Below are positions 1 to 8,740 of a stretch of DNA of 64,000 nt, piece after piece. The first letter of the stretch is position 1; every line of letters begins with the position of its first letter. A model generated the notes under the pieces. The model was not told the origin of the DNA and searched no databases. It saw only the letters and a program-made list of their open reading frames with translations. The translations under genes were made by a program, and so were the position numbers. Source of the DNA: Sphingomonas lycopersici (GTDB lineage: Bacteria > Pseudomonadota > Alphaproteobacteria > Sphingomonadales > Sphingomonadaceae); contig NZ_JANFAU010000007.1 of the NCBI RefSeq assembly GCF_026130605.1, positions 62,001 to 126,000 of the forward strand. The letters are read 5' to 3'.

Positions 1-1
1 G

Positions 2-1114
2 GCCGACCCGACCGTCACCACCGCGATCGGCTTCGACGGCCGCGCTTCCGCCATCGCCAGCGCGAGCCACCGCATGCTCGAGGCGATCGGGGTCGCCGGG
101 GGGCTCGAAGGCCATGGCTGCGCGATCCGCCATATCCGGGTGAGCGACGGGCTCGCACCCGGCAAGCTCGATTTCATTCCCGATGCCGACGACGGCGCTT
201 TGGGGACGATGTACGAGAATCGCCGGCTGCGCATCGCCTTGGGCGAGGCGCTCAAGCGTTCGACGGTCGACCTCAGGATGAAGACCCGCGCGACCGCGGT
301 AACGCGTGGGCCAGCCGGCGTCACCGCGACGCTTTCCTCGGGGGAGACGGTTGGCGCGTCGCTGCTCGTCGCGGCCGAGGGGCGCAATTCGCCGACCCGC
401 GCCGATGCCGGGATCAAGGTCGCGCAATGGCGCTACGATCATGCCGCGATCATCTCGGCGTTCCACCACGAGCGGCCGCATGAGGAGATCGCTTACGAGA
501 TTTTCTACGCCGCCGGGCCGTTCGCGCTGCTCCCGCTGGTCGACGACGAGATCGGGCATCGCTCGGCGATCGTCTGGACGGTGAAGGCGGCGGACGCGCC
601 GGCGATGCTCAAGCTCGGCGATCGCGCCTTTCTCGCCGAGGCGGAGAAACGGATGGGCGGGTTCCTCGGCGCGCTTTCCGGCGCCAGCCCGCGCGCGAGC
701 TTCCCGCTCGGCTTCCATCATGCCGCGACGATCACCGGCGAGCGGCTCGCGCTGGTCGGCGACGCGGCGCACGGCATCCATCCGATCGCGGGGCAGGGGC
801 TCAACCTCGGTTTCCGCGATGTCGCGGCGCTGGTCGAGGTGCTGGTCGAGGGGCGGCGGCTCGGGCTGGAGGCGGGCGATGCGCAATTGCTCGATCGCTA
901 CCAGCGCTGGCGCAGCCTCGATACGTTGATGGTCGCGGGGGCGACCGATACGCTGACCCGGCTGTTCGGCATCCCCGGCCGCACGGCGAGCGCGATCCGG
1001 CGCTTCGGCATTTCGGCGGTCGACCGTATCACCCCGCTCAAGGCGCGTTTCATGGCCGAAGCGCGCGGCGAGAGCGGGGCGCTGCCCAAGTTGTTGCAGG
1101 GGCTGACGGTTTAA
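2..1114 (+). CDS. UbiH/UbiF/COQ6-family FAD-dependent monooxygenase (5' partial)
   Basis: The reading frame is open from base 2, so the N-terminus with the Rossmann GxGxxG motif lies outside the window; about 370 codons are present. The visible start carries FDGRASAIASASHRMLEAIG, the segment that follows the FAD-binding fold in UbiH/UbiF/VisC proteins. Near the C-terminus LVGDAAHGIHPIAGQGLNLG is the GD motif that binds the FAD ribityl chain. Family members hydroxylate the aromatic ring of ubiquinone precursors at the inner membrane. Which ring position this one acts on cannot be told from sequence. It ends just before a palindromic repeat and converges on pdeM. Confidence 0.88.
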   Translation, partial: ADPTVTTAIGFDGRASAIASASHRMLEAIGVAGGLEGHGCAIRHIRVSDGLAPGKLDFIPDADDGALGTMYENRRLRIALGEALKRSTVDLRMKTRATAVTRGPAGVTATLSSGETVGASLLVAAEGRNSPTRADAGIKVAQWRYDHAAIISAFHHERPHEEIAYEIFYAAGPFALLPLVDDEIGHRSAIVWTVKAADAPAMLKLGDRAFLAEAEKRMGGFLGALSGASPRASFPLGFHHAATITGERLALVGDAAHGIHPIAGQGLNLGFRDVAALVEVLVEGRRLGLEAGDAQLLDRYQRWRSLDTLMVAGATDTLTRLFGIPGRTASAIRRFGISAVDRITPLKARFMAEARGESGALPKLLQGLTV

Positions 1115-1147
1115 GGTGGCCCTAACAGTCCGTGAATTGCCCTCTCC

Positions 1148-1229
1148 CCGTTCGGGCTGAGCTTGTCGAAGCCCTGCACTTTTCTTTCAAGGAAGACGGA
1201 CAGCCCTTCGACAGGCTCAGGGCGAACGG
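1148..1229. repeat. Palindromic repeat A1 (CTTCGACAAGCTCAG family)
   Basis: Two inverted arms with the core GAGCTTGTCGAAG / CTTCGACAGGCTCAG flank a short TTTTCTTT-AAGGAAG centre. It lies between the convergent monooxygenase and pdeM genes. The left arm carries the GGGC..GCCC stem variant and the right arm the CCC..GGG variant. Confidence 0.85.
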
Positions 1230-1241
1230 AGGTAGCGAATC

Positions 1242-1904
1242 CTAAGCCGCCAGCGGGAAGCGCAGCAGGCGGTTCTCCACTGGCACCAAAGCCTCCGCGG
1301 GCGCACCGATCGCGCGCGCGATCTCGCTGTGGGTGGCGTCGAGCCCGCCGGTCAGCGCGCCGAATGCCGGGAGCAGCAATTTGCGCCCGCTGGCGACGAA
1401 ACACCGTCGCGCGACGAGCCGTCCGCGCACCCGAATGCGCAATTGCGGGTGGAAATGCCCCGACAGCTCGGGGCGCATCTCGGCGGGATCGGCCTGGTGG
1501 CGTAGCACGAGGCCGTCGATCACCGCTTCCTCGACCACCGTGCCGCCGCAGCGATCGGCGTCGATCGGATCGTGGTTGCCGGTGATCCACGTCCAGCGCG
1601 CCCGCGTCATCAGCGCGTGCAGCATCGCCCGCGCCGCGTCGGGCAGCCGCCCACCGCCGCGCGCATCGTGGAAACTGTCGCCCAGGCACCAGATTTCGCG
1701 CGCCGCGGTCGCGGTTGCCAGCGCGGCGAGATCGGTCAGCGTGGCGAGCGAATCATAAGGCGGGAGCATCTGCCCCGCGCCGGCGAAATAGCTTGCCTTT
1801 TCGAGGTGCAGATCGGCGACGAGCAAGGCCGCGCGCGCCGGCCAGAACAATGCGCCCTGCGGCAGCGCGACGAGCTCGTGGCCGGCGAACGAAAAGGGAA
1901 CCAT
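1242..1904 (-). CDS. pdeM: Ligase-associated DNA damage response endonuclease PdeM (metallophosphoesterase)
   Basis: A calcineurin-type phosphoesterase of 220 aa when started at MVPFSFAGHELVAL; an upstream in-frame ATG at 1964 would add 20 unconserved residues. Metal-binding motifs appear in order: ADLHLEK (D, H), LGDSFHD (G-D), TGNHDP (N-H-D) and SGHFHPQ (H-x-H). This short form is the phosphoesterase found with a DEXH helicase, an ATP-dependent ligase and an exonuclease in bacterial DNA-damage gene sets. Here the helicase is 2.6 kb upstream on the same strand (4538-6958), separated by two unrelated hydrolase genes, and no ligase or exonuclease gene is in the window. Confidence 0.85.
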   Translation of the reverse strand: MVPFSFAGHELVALPQGALFWPARAALLVADLHLEKASYFAGAGQMLPPYDSLATLTDLAALATATAAREIWCLGDSFHDARGGGRLPDAARAMLHALMTRARWTWITGNHDPIDADRCGGTVVEEAVIDGLVLRHQADPAEMRPELSGHFHPQLRIRVRGRLVARRCFVASGRKLLLPAFGALTGGLDATHSEIARAIGAPAEALVPVENRLLRFPLAA

Positions 1905-1972
1905 GACGCCGCCATGCCGCAGCGCGGGGGTGGGATCAACTGGGTTGGGAAGCGATTGGCGCAAGCAATAGC

Positions 1973-2054
1973 GTCATGCCGGGCTCGAACCGGCATCCAG
2001 AGCCGCAAGCGGCGTCGCTCGTTGCGCTGGATGCCGGATCAAGTCCGGCATGAC
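1973..2054. repeat. GTC-hairpin repeat pair B1
   Basis: Inverted pair of GTC + hairpin units (stem ATGCCGG..CCGGCAT followed by CCAGAG) running from GTC at 1973 to GAC at 2054. It lies between pdeM and the M20 peptidase gene. Confidence 0.85.
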
Positions 2055-2075
2055 GAGAGGCAGGCGATCGACCGG

Positions 2076-3473
2076 TCAGCCCCCATAAGCCTTGACCAGA
2101 TCGAACAGATAGTCGCGCCCCTGATAGAGCGACGAGACGCGGATACGTTCGTCGAGCCCGTGGATGCCGTTGAGATCCTGTTCGAGCATGATGCCCGGCG
2201 CGCCGTAGACCGGCATCCCGATCTTGCCGAAGAACACCGCGTCGGTCGCGCCGGTCGACATCATCGGCACCATCGGCACGCCGGGGAAATATTTCGCGGC
2301 CAGCGTCTTCATCGGCCCGACGATCTTCGGATCGAGCGCCGGCGGCACCGCGATCGGGCGGATCGGGGCGTTGGCGGTGACGGTTACCTTCGGTCCGGCG
2401 AGTTCCTTGAGCTTGGCGAGCGTGCCCTCCACTGTCTCGCCGGGGAAGATGCGGCAATTGACGTTGGCGGTGGCGCGCTGCGGCAGCGCGTTCTCGGCAT
2501 GGCCCGCGTTGACCAATGTCGCGACGCAGGTCGTGCGCAACGTCGAATGCAGCACCTTGTCGCGGCTGACGATCGCATCGGCCTGTTTGTCGTTAGGGTT
2601 GGCGAGCAGGCGGGTGATCGCCTCCGCCATTTCGGCCGGCACCGCTTTCGCGGTGGCGCCGAGGAAGGCGCGCGTCGTGTCAGTAAGTTTTATCGGGAAT
2701 TCATAGCCTTGTACCGCCCTGAGCGCATCATCCAGCTCGTAGATCGCATTGGCCGGGGTCGGCGCCGAACTGTGCCCGCCGGGGTTGGTGGCGAGGAAGG
2801 TGAAATTCTGCGCGGCTTTCTCGCCGACCTGCACCGCCAGCGCCTGCGGCTTGCCATCGGCGTCGAACCGGCCCCCGCCGCCCTCGTTGAGCGCGAACTC
2901 GCCGCTCACCAGCTCGGGGCGGTTATCCGCCAGCCATTGCGCGCCGTTGAAGGCATAGGTGGTTTCCTCGCCGCAGGTCAGCGCCATCTTGATCGTGCGC
3001 TTGGGGCGATAGCCCTGCTGCTTGAAGCGGATCATCGCATCCGCCCACACCGCGGCCATCGCCTTGTCGTCGACGGTGCCGCGCGCGTAATAAAAGCCGT
3101 TTTCCTCGACCAGCTTGAACGGATCGCGCTTCCAGTCCTCGCGCTTGGCGGCGACCACGTCGATATGCGCGAGCAGCAGCATCGGCTTGGCCTTGGCGTC
3201 CGATCCCTTGAGGATCGCGACCACCCCGCCATCGTCGGGATGCTCGGGGACGGAGAAGGAGGTGATATCGGCGTCGGCATAGCCCGCCGCCTTGAGCCGG
3301 GTCGCGATCTGCGCCGCGGCCTTGGTGCAGCTGCCGACCCCGACGACGGTGTTTGTCTCAACCAACTCTTTGTAAAGAGAGAAGAAATTCTTCTGGTCGG
3401 GTCGATCCTGGGCGTCAGCGATAGCGGGGGCGAGCCCCAGCGCGGCGATTCCAGCCAACCACATAGCCCGCAT
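2076..3473 (-). CDS. Exported M20 family metallopeptidase
   Basis: A protein of 465 aa. The start at 3473 gives a clear signal peptide (MRAMWLAGIAALGLAPAIADA, cleavage before QD), so it should be periplasmic. Zinc-ligand motifs of M20 peptidases are present: LLLAHIDVV (H103, D105), GTVDDKA (D135), the catalytic ALTCGEET (E169/E170), and a C-terminal NGIHGLDER histidine. GGHSSAP belongs to the dimerisation domain. M20 enzymes cleave dipeptides or deacylate N-acyl amino acids; the substrate here is unknown. The reading frame stays open far upstream, but that part is noncoding antisense to the neighbour. Confidence 0.87.
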   Translation of the reverse strand: MRAMWLAGIAALGLAPAIADAQDRPDQKNFFSLYKELVETNTVVGVGSCTKAAAQIATRLKAAGYADADITSFSVPEHPDDGGVVAILKGSDAKAKPMLLLAHIDVVAAKREDWKRDPFKLVEENGFYYARGTVDDKAMAAVWADAMIRFKQQGYRPKRTIKMALTCGEETTYAFNGAQWLADNRPELVSGEFALNEGGGGRFDADGKPQALAVQVGEKAAQNFTFLATNPGGHSSAPTPANAIYELDDALRAVQGYEFPIKLTDTTRAFLGATAKAVPAEMAEAITRLLANPNDKQADAIVSRDKVLHSTLRTTCVATLVNAGHAENALPQRATANVNCRIFPGETVEGTLAKLKELAGPKVTVTANAPIRPIAVPPALDPKIVGPMKTLAAKYFPGVPMVPMMSTGATDAVFFGKIGMPVYGAPGIMLEQDLNGIHGLDERIRVSSLYQGRDYLFDLVKAYGG

Positions 3474-3547
3474 CGTTAATTCCCCTGTTTCGCTCAGGGG
3501 GCGATCGTTGCAGGGATAGTTGCGTGGCGCAACTCTTTCACGAGCTC

Positions 3548-4495
3548 CTAGCTGATGAACGCGTTGCGCGGCATCTTGAAGCGCACCTCGCGGTTGGCGA
3601 AATCGATATCGACCTTGCGGAACAGCCGCAGCGCATCCATCCCCAGCATCAGCGCGGGACGCTTGTCGAGCCCGAACAATTTGAACGGCGGCGCGTCGCT
3701 CGCGGCATAAGCGATCGGCATGTCGTTGATCGTCATCTGGCCGAGCTTGATCGTGTTGAGCACGGTGTAATTGACCGTCACCGTCTCCCCGGTCACCCCC
3801 GTCAGCGCGATCGGGATCCCCACCTTGCCGCGGCGCATCACCGCCTTTTGCAGCGCGCTGTTGCCCATCGTCACCGCCGAGCCGGTATCGATGATGACGC
3901 GGACCTTGACGTCGCCGACCGTCGCCTCGGTCACGACGAGCTGGCCGAACAGGCTGCGCGCGCGCACCACGATCTCGCCGGGGTCGCTCGATTCGCGCGA
4001 GGACCGGCGCCGCGACGGCGAGACGACCATCGATTGCTTGTCGAAATCGATCGCCAGCGCATGGCCCTGGAGCGAATCGATCCCCAGCATCCCCGGCGCG
4101 CCGAGATAGCGCCCCTCGAGCGCGGGCGCCTCGATCCTTTCGCCGCCCAGCGCGCCGACCGTGATCGACGGGATGACGACGGTGCTCACCTCGCTCACCC
4201 CGGTCATCGCGGTGACGCGCACGGTGGGGCCGGCGGCGAGCCGCAGGCTGCCGGCGAGCTCGCGGCTCACCACGGTGCGCTGCGCGCCGGTATCGATGAT
4301 GAAGCGATACGGCCCGGTGCTGCCGATCTGGACCGGCACCGTCATCCGCTCGCCATTGCCGCCGAAATTGAGCAGATCGCCGAGCGGCGTCGTCGCATCG
4401 GCGGGCGGGGGCGGGGGTATGGCGGGAGCCGGCTGCGGCACGGGGGATTGCGCGGTGAGAAGCAGCAGCAAGGGCATGGCGAGCATGCGTTTCAT
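3548..4495 (-). CDS. Retropepsin-like aspartic protease with two DTG motifs, exported
   Basis: A protein of 315 aa from the ATG at 4495, which gives a signal-peptide-like start (MKRMLAMPLLLLLTAQ) followed by a proline-rich linker. Two aspartic protease half-domains can be seen: FIIDTGAQRTVVS near residue 70 and VIIDTGSAVTMG near 205, each followed by a hydrophobic-Gly segment (GMLGIDSL, LMLGMDAL). A single-chain two-lobe layout suggests an active enzyme made from fused retroviral-type halves. It sits between the M20 peptidase and the DEXH helicase. A second ATG at 4531 is possible but would spoil the signal peptide. Confidence 0.8.
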   Translation of the reverse strand: MKRMLAMPLLLLLTAQSPVPQPAPAIPPPPPADATTPLGDLLNFGGNGERMTVPVQIGSTGPYRFIIDTGAQRTVVSRELAGSLRLAAGPTVRVTAMTGVSEVSTVVIPSITVGALGGERIEAPALEGRYLGAPGMLGIDSLQGHALAIDFDKQSMVVSPSRRRSSRESSDPGEIVVRARSLFGQLVVTEATVGDVKVRVIIDTGSAVTMGNSALQKAVMRRGKVGIPIALTGVTGETVTVNYTVLNTIKLGQMTINDMPIAYAASDAPPFKLFGLDKRPALMLGMDALRLFRKVDIDFANREVRFKMPRNAFIS

Positions 4496-4537
4496 GAACT
4501 GGAGAGTGCGCCCGAACCGGCCCTTTCGCAAGCGAAA

Positions 4538-6958
4538 TCAATCGATCCGCATCGCCGCCTGCGCCAGCGTTTCCGCCTCCATCAACAAGGCGTCGTCGGC
4601 GAGCCCGGTGGCGACGCGTTCGCGCCCGATCAGCACCAGCACCGGCACCGCGAGCGGCGAGACGCGCGGCAGAGTCACGTGCAGCATCGTCTCTTCGGCG
4701 CGGTCGAGCAGATCGGCGAGCCGGCCGATATCGGTCATCCGCGCGCGCGCGTCGGCCCAGGCGGCTTCGAGCAGGATATGCCCCGGCTCGTAACGGCGCA
4801 GCACGTCGTAGATCAGGTCGGTCGAAAAGGTGACCTGCTTGCCCGTCTTGCGCTTGCCCGGATGCTGGCGCTCGACCAGCCCGCCGATCACCGCCACTTC
4901 GCGGAAGGCGCGCTTCAGCAGATGCGATTGCTGCACCCATTCGACGAATTCATGCTCGAGGATATCGGGGGAGAAGAGCGCCGCCGGATCGTCGACCGGA
5001 TCGAGCGAATAGCAGGCCAGAGCGTAATCCGACGCGACGAACCCCAAAGGCTTGAGCCCGCGCGTTTCCATCCGGCGGGTGATGAGCATCCCGAGCGACT
5101 GGTGCGCGTTCCAGCCCTCGAAACTGTATGCGACCATATAATGCCGCCCCTCGTGCGGGAAGGTTTCGACCAATAGCTGGTCAGGGCGCGGCAGCGCCGA
5201 GCGGCGCGCCTGGATTTCGAGCCACTCGCGCACATCGCCGGGGAAGCGATGCCATTGCTCCGGCGCGGCGAAGAAGCCGCGCACCCGGTCGGCGAGATGC
5301 GTGGTGAGCGGCATCCGCGCCCCGCCATAGGTCGGGATCCGTGCCGGGCGCGCGGTGGCGCGGACGATCAGATCCTCGGTGTCGATCTTCTCGACCTCGA
5401 GGCTCATGCCGGCGAAGAAGAAGGTATCGCCGTGCGCCAGCGTCGCGGCAAAGGCTTCCTCGACCTTGCCCAGCGTGCGCCCGTTGCGGAACCGCACCTT
5501 GAGCATCGTCGCCTCGACGATGATCCCCGCGTTGAGCCGGTGCTGCGCGACGAATTTGGGGTGGCTCACCCGCCAATGCCCGTCGGCGTCGCGCGTCAGC
5601 CGCTTGAACCGGTCATAAGCGCGCAACGCATAGCCGCCGTCGCAGATGAAGCCGAGCAGCCGCGCGAAGGTCTCGGCATCTAGCGCGGCATAAGGCAGCG
5701 CCGAGCGCACCTCATCGAGCAACGCCGCCTCGTCGAACGGCGCCGCGCAGGCGCAGGCCATGACATGCTGCGCGAGCACGTCGAGCGCGCCGGGGCGGAA
5801 CGGCTCGGCATCGAGCTCGCCCGCGCGCACCGCATCGATCGCCGCGCGCGCCTCGAGATATTCGAAGCGGTTGCCGGGGACGAGGATCGCCTCTGACGGC
5901 TCGTCGAGCCGGTGGTTGCTGCGCCCGATGCGCTGGAGAAGCCGCGACGAACCCTTGGGCGCCCCCATCTGGATCACGCAATCGACATCGCCCCAATCGA
6001 CCCCCAGATCGAGGCTGGCGGTGGCGACCAGCGCGCGCAGCCGCCCCGCCGCCATCGCGCCCTCGACCTTGCGCCGCGCCTCCTTTTCGAGGCTGCCGTG
6101 GTGAATCCCGATCGGCAGCTGGAGCGTGTTTTCCTTCCACAGATCCTGGAAGATCAGTTCGGCGAGGCTGCGCGTGTTGCAGAAGACGATCGTGGTGCGG
6201 TGGGTCTCGATCTCCGCCATCACCTGCCGCGCGGCATAACGCCCCGAATGGCCGGCCCAGGGCACCTTGTCCTCGGGGAGCAGGATATCGATTTCGGGAT
6301 CGACCCCGGGATCGCCGATAACGAGGCTCACCGCCTGCTTGTCGCCGTCCGGGGCGAGCCAGGCGCGATAATCGTCGGGATCCGCGAGCGTGGCGGAGAG
6401 CGCGACGCGGCGGCATTCGGGCGCGATCCGCTGCAGCCGCGCCATCGACAGCGCCAGCAGATCGCCGCGCTTGCCGCTGGCGAAGGCATGGACCTCGTCG
6501 ACCACGATCGTCCTGAGCCCGGCGAACATCGTGAAAGCGTCGGGATAGGACAGCAGCAGCGAGAGCGATTCGGGCGTGGTGAGCAGGATCTGCGGCGGCC
6601 GCGCGCGTTGCCGCGCCTTGCGGTCCGACGGAGTGTCGCCGGTGCGCGTCTCGATCCGGATATCGAGCCCCATTTCGTCGACCGGGGTCATCAGATTGCG
6701 CTGGATATCGACCGCCAGCGCCTTGAGCGGCGAGACGTAGAGCGTGTGGAGCCCGTCGCTCGGCCGCTCGATCAGCTCGGCGAGCGTCGGGAGGAAACCG
6801 GCGAGCGTCTTGCCCGCGCCGGTTGCGGCGACGAGCAGCGCGTGATGCCCGGCGCGCGCCTCGGCGAGCATCGCCAATTGGTGCCGGCGCGGCTGCCACC
6901 CGCGCTCGGCGAACCAATCCGCAAGCGCGGGGGGGAGGGGCGTGTCGTGATCGGGCAC
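4538..6958 (-). CDS. Ligase-associated DNA damage response DEXH-box helicase (Lhr-like)
   Basis: Superfamily 2 helicase of 806 aa. Walker A is AATGAGKT (residues 44-51), motif II VVDEVHAF, motif III SATLADPDD, and motif VI QRIGRSNHR. The segment HHGSLEKEARRKVEGAM is typical of Lhr-core helicases. The length and C-terminal region (PHEGRHYMVAYSFEGWNAHQ begins there) match the bacterial family that accompanies PdeM, here found at 1242-1904 on the same strand. A role in single-strand DNA or crosslink repair is inferred from family context. A cisplatin- or UV-response regulator site was not seen upstream. Confidence 0.9.
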   Translation of the reverse strand: MPDHDTPLPPALADWFAERGWQPRRHQLAMLAEARAGHHALLVAATGAGKTLAGFLPTLAELIERPSDGLHTLYVSPLKALAVDIQRNLMTPVDEMGLDIRIETRTGDTPSDRKARQRARPPQILLTTPESLSLLLSYPDAFTMFAGLRTIVVDEVHAFASGKRGDLLALSMARLQRIAPECRRVALSATLADPDDYRAWLAPDGDKQAVSLVIGDPGVDPEIDILLPEDKVPWAGHSGRYAARQVMAEIETHRTTIVFCNTRSLAELIFQDLWKENTLQLPIGIHHGSLEKEARRKVEGAMAAGRLRALVATASLDLGVDWGDVDCVIQMGAPKGSSRLLQRIGRSNHRLDEPSEAILVPGNRFEYLEARAAIDAVRAGELDAEPFRPGALDVLAQHVMACACAAPFDEAALLDEVRSALPYAALDAETFARLLGFICDGGYALRAYDRFKRLTRDADGHWRVSHPKFVAQHRLNAGIIVEATMLKVRFRNGRTLGKVEEAFAATLAHGDTFFFAGMSLEVEKIDTEDLIVRATARPARIPTYGGARMPLTTHLADRVRGFFAAPEQWHRFPGDVREWLEIQARRSALPRPDQLLVETFPHEGRHYMVAYSFEGWNAHQSLGMLITRRMETRGLKPLGFVASDYALACYSLDPVDDPAALFSPDILEHEFVEWVQQSHLLKRAFREVAVIGGLVERQHPGKRKTGKQVTFSTDLIYDVLRRYEPGHILLEAAWADARARMTDIGRLADLLDRAEETMLHVTLPRVSPLAVPVLVLIGRERVATGLADDALLMEAETLAQAAMRID

Positions 6959-7020
6959 CGCGCTTTATATGGGGCGCGGGCGGGGGTCGGCGCCAGAGGC
7001 TGGTTCAAGCGCAATCCTCC

Positions 7021-7103
7021 CCGTTCGCCCTGAGCTTGTCGAAGGGCTGCCCTTCTCGTCCGAGGAAGAAAGGATAGGGCTTCGACATGCTCAGCCCGAA
7101 CGG
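7021..7103. repeat. Palindromic repeat A2
   Basis: Two arms with GAGCTTGTCGAAGGG and TTCGACATGCTCAG cores, ending in GAACGG. It separates the helicase start from the AraC regulator end, both on the minus strand. Confidence 0.85.
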
Positions 7104-7122
7104 AGAGGTTGCGCGCGATCCG

Positions 7123-8043
7123 CTATTCCGCCGCGCGCGGCAGTTTCGGGGCGACCCACGGCACCGCCTGCTCCATCGCCATATCGGTGAGCTTGCGCTG
7201 CTGGCGCACCTCCAGCCCCGGGGTGAACAACAAGGTCGGGGTCTTGCGGAAACGATTGGGCGGCATGTCCAGAAACAGCCGGAATTCGCGGTTGAGGTGC
7301 GAGGCGTCGTAGAAACGCTCCTCGGCCAGATCGTCGGCATCGGGCACCGCCAGCCCGCGCAGCACCGCCGCCATATCGAGGAAGCGGCTGCGGCGGAGCA
7401 CCGTCTTGGGCGGGTGGCCGAAATGCGCGCGGACGTGCCGGTCGAGCCGCCGCGGGATCATCCCCAGCTCGCGTGCGATATCGGCGACGGTGCGCCCCGG
7501 ATCGAGCCGGCTGATCGCCTCGAAGCGTTCGAGCGCGGGATCGATCCGCGCGTTGCGCGCGGCAATGCGTTCGCGCACCACCTGTTCGAGCCGGTCGAAG
7601 GTGCGCTCGGTCTGGCGGATATCCTCGCACGCCCAGCGCAGCGCCTCGCCCCACGCGCCGTCGATCGTCTCGAGCCGGTCGGCGAGCAGGTAAGCGGGCC
7701 GGTCGGCGAAGGCGAGCCACGCCGCCGGGCGCAGCGCGAAGCCGGCGGCGACGATCGGGCCGGTGCAGCGCACGGGGAAGCGCTTGCGCTGCGCCCCGAA
7801 GATCATCGGGCCTTCATAGGCGATCCACTTGCCGGCGACCTGGGTCTCCCACCGGCCCTCGGTCGGCACGCGGACATAAGCGGTCTCGTGGAGCAGGAAA
7901 TCTTCCAGCACCGCATCATCGGGCCGTTCGATGATCAGGATGAAGAAGCGCGCGACGAATCGCGCCAGATCGCCGCTCGGTGCGCGGCTGAGCGACAGCG
8001 GATGGCCGTCGCGCGAGGTGCCCGTACGTGGGGTTAGGCCCAT
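7123..8043 (-). CDS. AraC family transcriptional regulator
   Basis: A protein of 306 aa. The C-terminal part holds two helix-turn-helix units: TVADIARELGMIPRRLDRHV and, after a spacer, DLAEERFYDASHLNREFRLF, followed by PNRFRK, the usual end of the AraC DNA-binding domain. The N-terminal 150 residues resemble the DUF6597-like sensing region seen in many AraC regulators (PIVAAGFALRPAAW). The ligand is unknown. No target operon is obvious; the gene is single, with a repeat downstream and a CAP-domain lipoprotein upstream on the same strand. Confidence 0.83.
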   Translation of the reverse strand: MGLTPRTGTSRDGHPLSLSRAPSGDLARFVARFFILIIERPDDAVLEDFLLHETAYVRVPTEGRWETQVAGKWIAYEGPMIFGAQRKRFPVRCTGPIVAAGFALRPAAWLAFADRPAYLLADRLETIDGAWGEALRWACEDIRQTERTFDRLEQVVRERIAARNARIDPALERFEAISRLDPGRTVADIARELGMIPRRLDRHVRAHFGHPPKTVLRRSRFLDMAAVLRGLAVPDADDLAEERFYDASHLNREFRLFLDMPPNRFRKTPTLLFTPGLEVRQQRKLTDMAMEQAVPWVAPKLPRAAE

Positions 8044-8149
8044 AACGCGCCAGTCTATGAAGCTTTCGCGCCTTCGGCAATGCGAGCCTGCGGTGCGATA
8101 AAGCGCCGATTCGGCGAGTCTGTATTAAATCGGGATCGCGGAAGGGGGG

Positions 8150-8719
8150 TTAATAGGCCGTTTCGCCGACTACGTTGCCCGGCGGCGAATAGCGGCAGAC
8201 GAGAAAGTCGTTGCGCCGGTCCGACGCCACCGCGCATCCGATTCGCCGCGCGCCGCGCCAGACGATCTCGCTGTAATGCGACACGTCCTGCCAGCGCCCG
8301 GTGCGGCTGAAGCCCGGCGTCGGCAGGTTCACATAATCGCGCCGCTCGGCGAGCCAATGGCCGAGCATCTCGTCGTAGCGATAGGCGTCGCGCGTCCCCA
8401 TCCACAGGTTTTCGCCTTGTCGCCCCATCCCTTGCGGCTGTTCGGCATGCGCGAAACGGCCGGTGCGCGCCATTTCCCCGGCATAATCGCGCGCCGCATC
8501 GGCAAGGCTGTCGTCCCATGCCAGCGGGGCCAGCCCGAGCGCGCCGCGTGCGTCATTGTGGCCGCGCAGCATCACCGATCGGAGCAAGGCGGCGCCGCGC
8601 GGCGCGGGCGCCTCGGAAAGGCGCGGTTCCACCACGCGCGCGGGCGCATAGCCGCCGCACGCGGCAAGCAGGGTGAGGGCGAGCGAAAGCGCGATCGCGC
8701 GATGGCCTTTGGCGGGCAT
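8150..8719 (-). CDS. CAP/SCP-domain lipoprotein
   Basis: A protein of 189 aa. The start at 8719 gives a lipoprotein signal with lipobox LLAAC (Cys21). The body is a CAP (SCP/PR-1) domain: MLRGHNDARGALGLAPLAWD, HAEQPQGMGRQGENLWMG, and HYSEIVWRGARRIGCAVA with the conserved GHYTQ-like His and Glu. Bacterial CAP proteins are secreted or envelope proteins of uncertain function. The start is 21 bp from the divergent hemW start, so both promoters must overlap the coding regions or lie in that gap. An ATG at 8728 is an alternative start. Confidence 0.85.
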   Translation of the reverse strand: MPAKGHRAIALSLALTLLAACGGYAPARVVEPRLSEAPAPRGAALLRSVMLRGHNDARGALGLAPLAWDDSLADAARDYAGEMARTGRFAHAEQPQGMGRQGENLWMGTRDAYRYDEMLGHWLAERRDYVNLPTPGFSRTGRWQDVSHYSEIVWRGARRIGCAVASDRRNDFLVCRYSPPGNVVGETAY

Positions 8720-8740
8720 CGCGGCCATATCGGCGTTCGC

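Noticed and set aside
1572..3479. 635-codon plus-strand frame
   Set aside because: Antisense to pdeM and the M20 peptidase, with no family motif.
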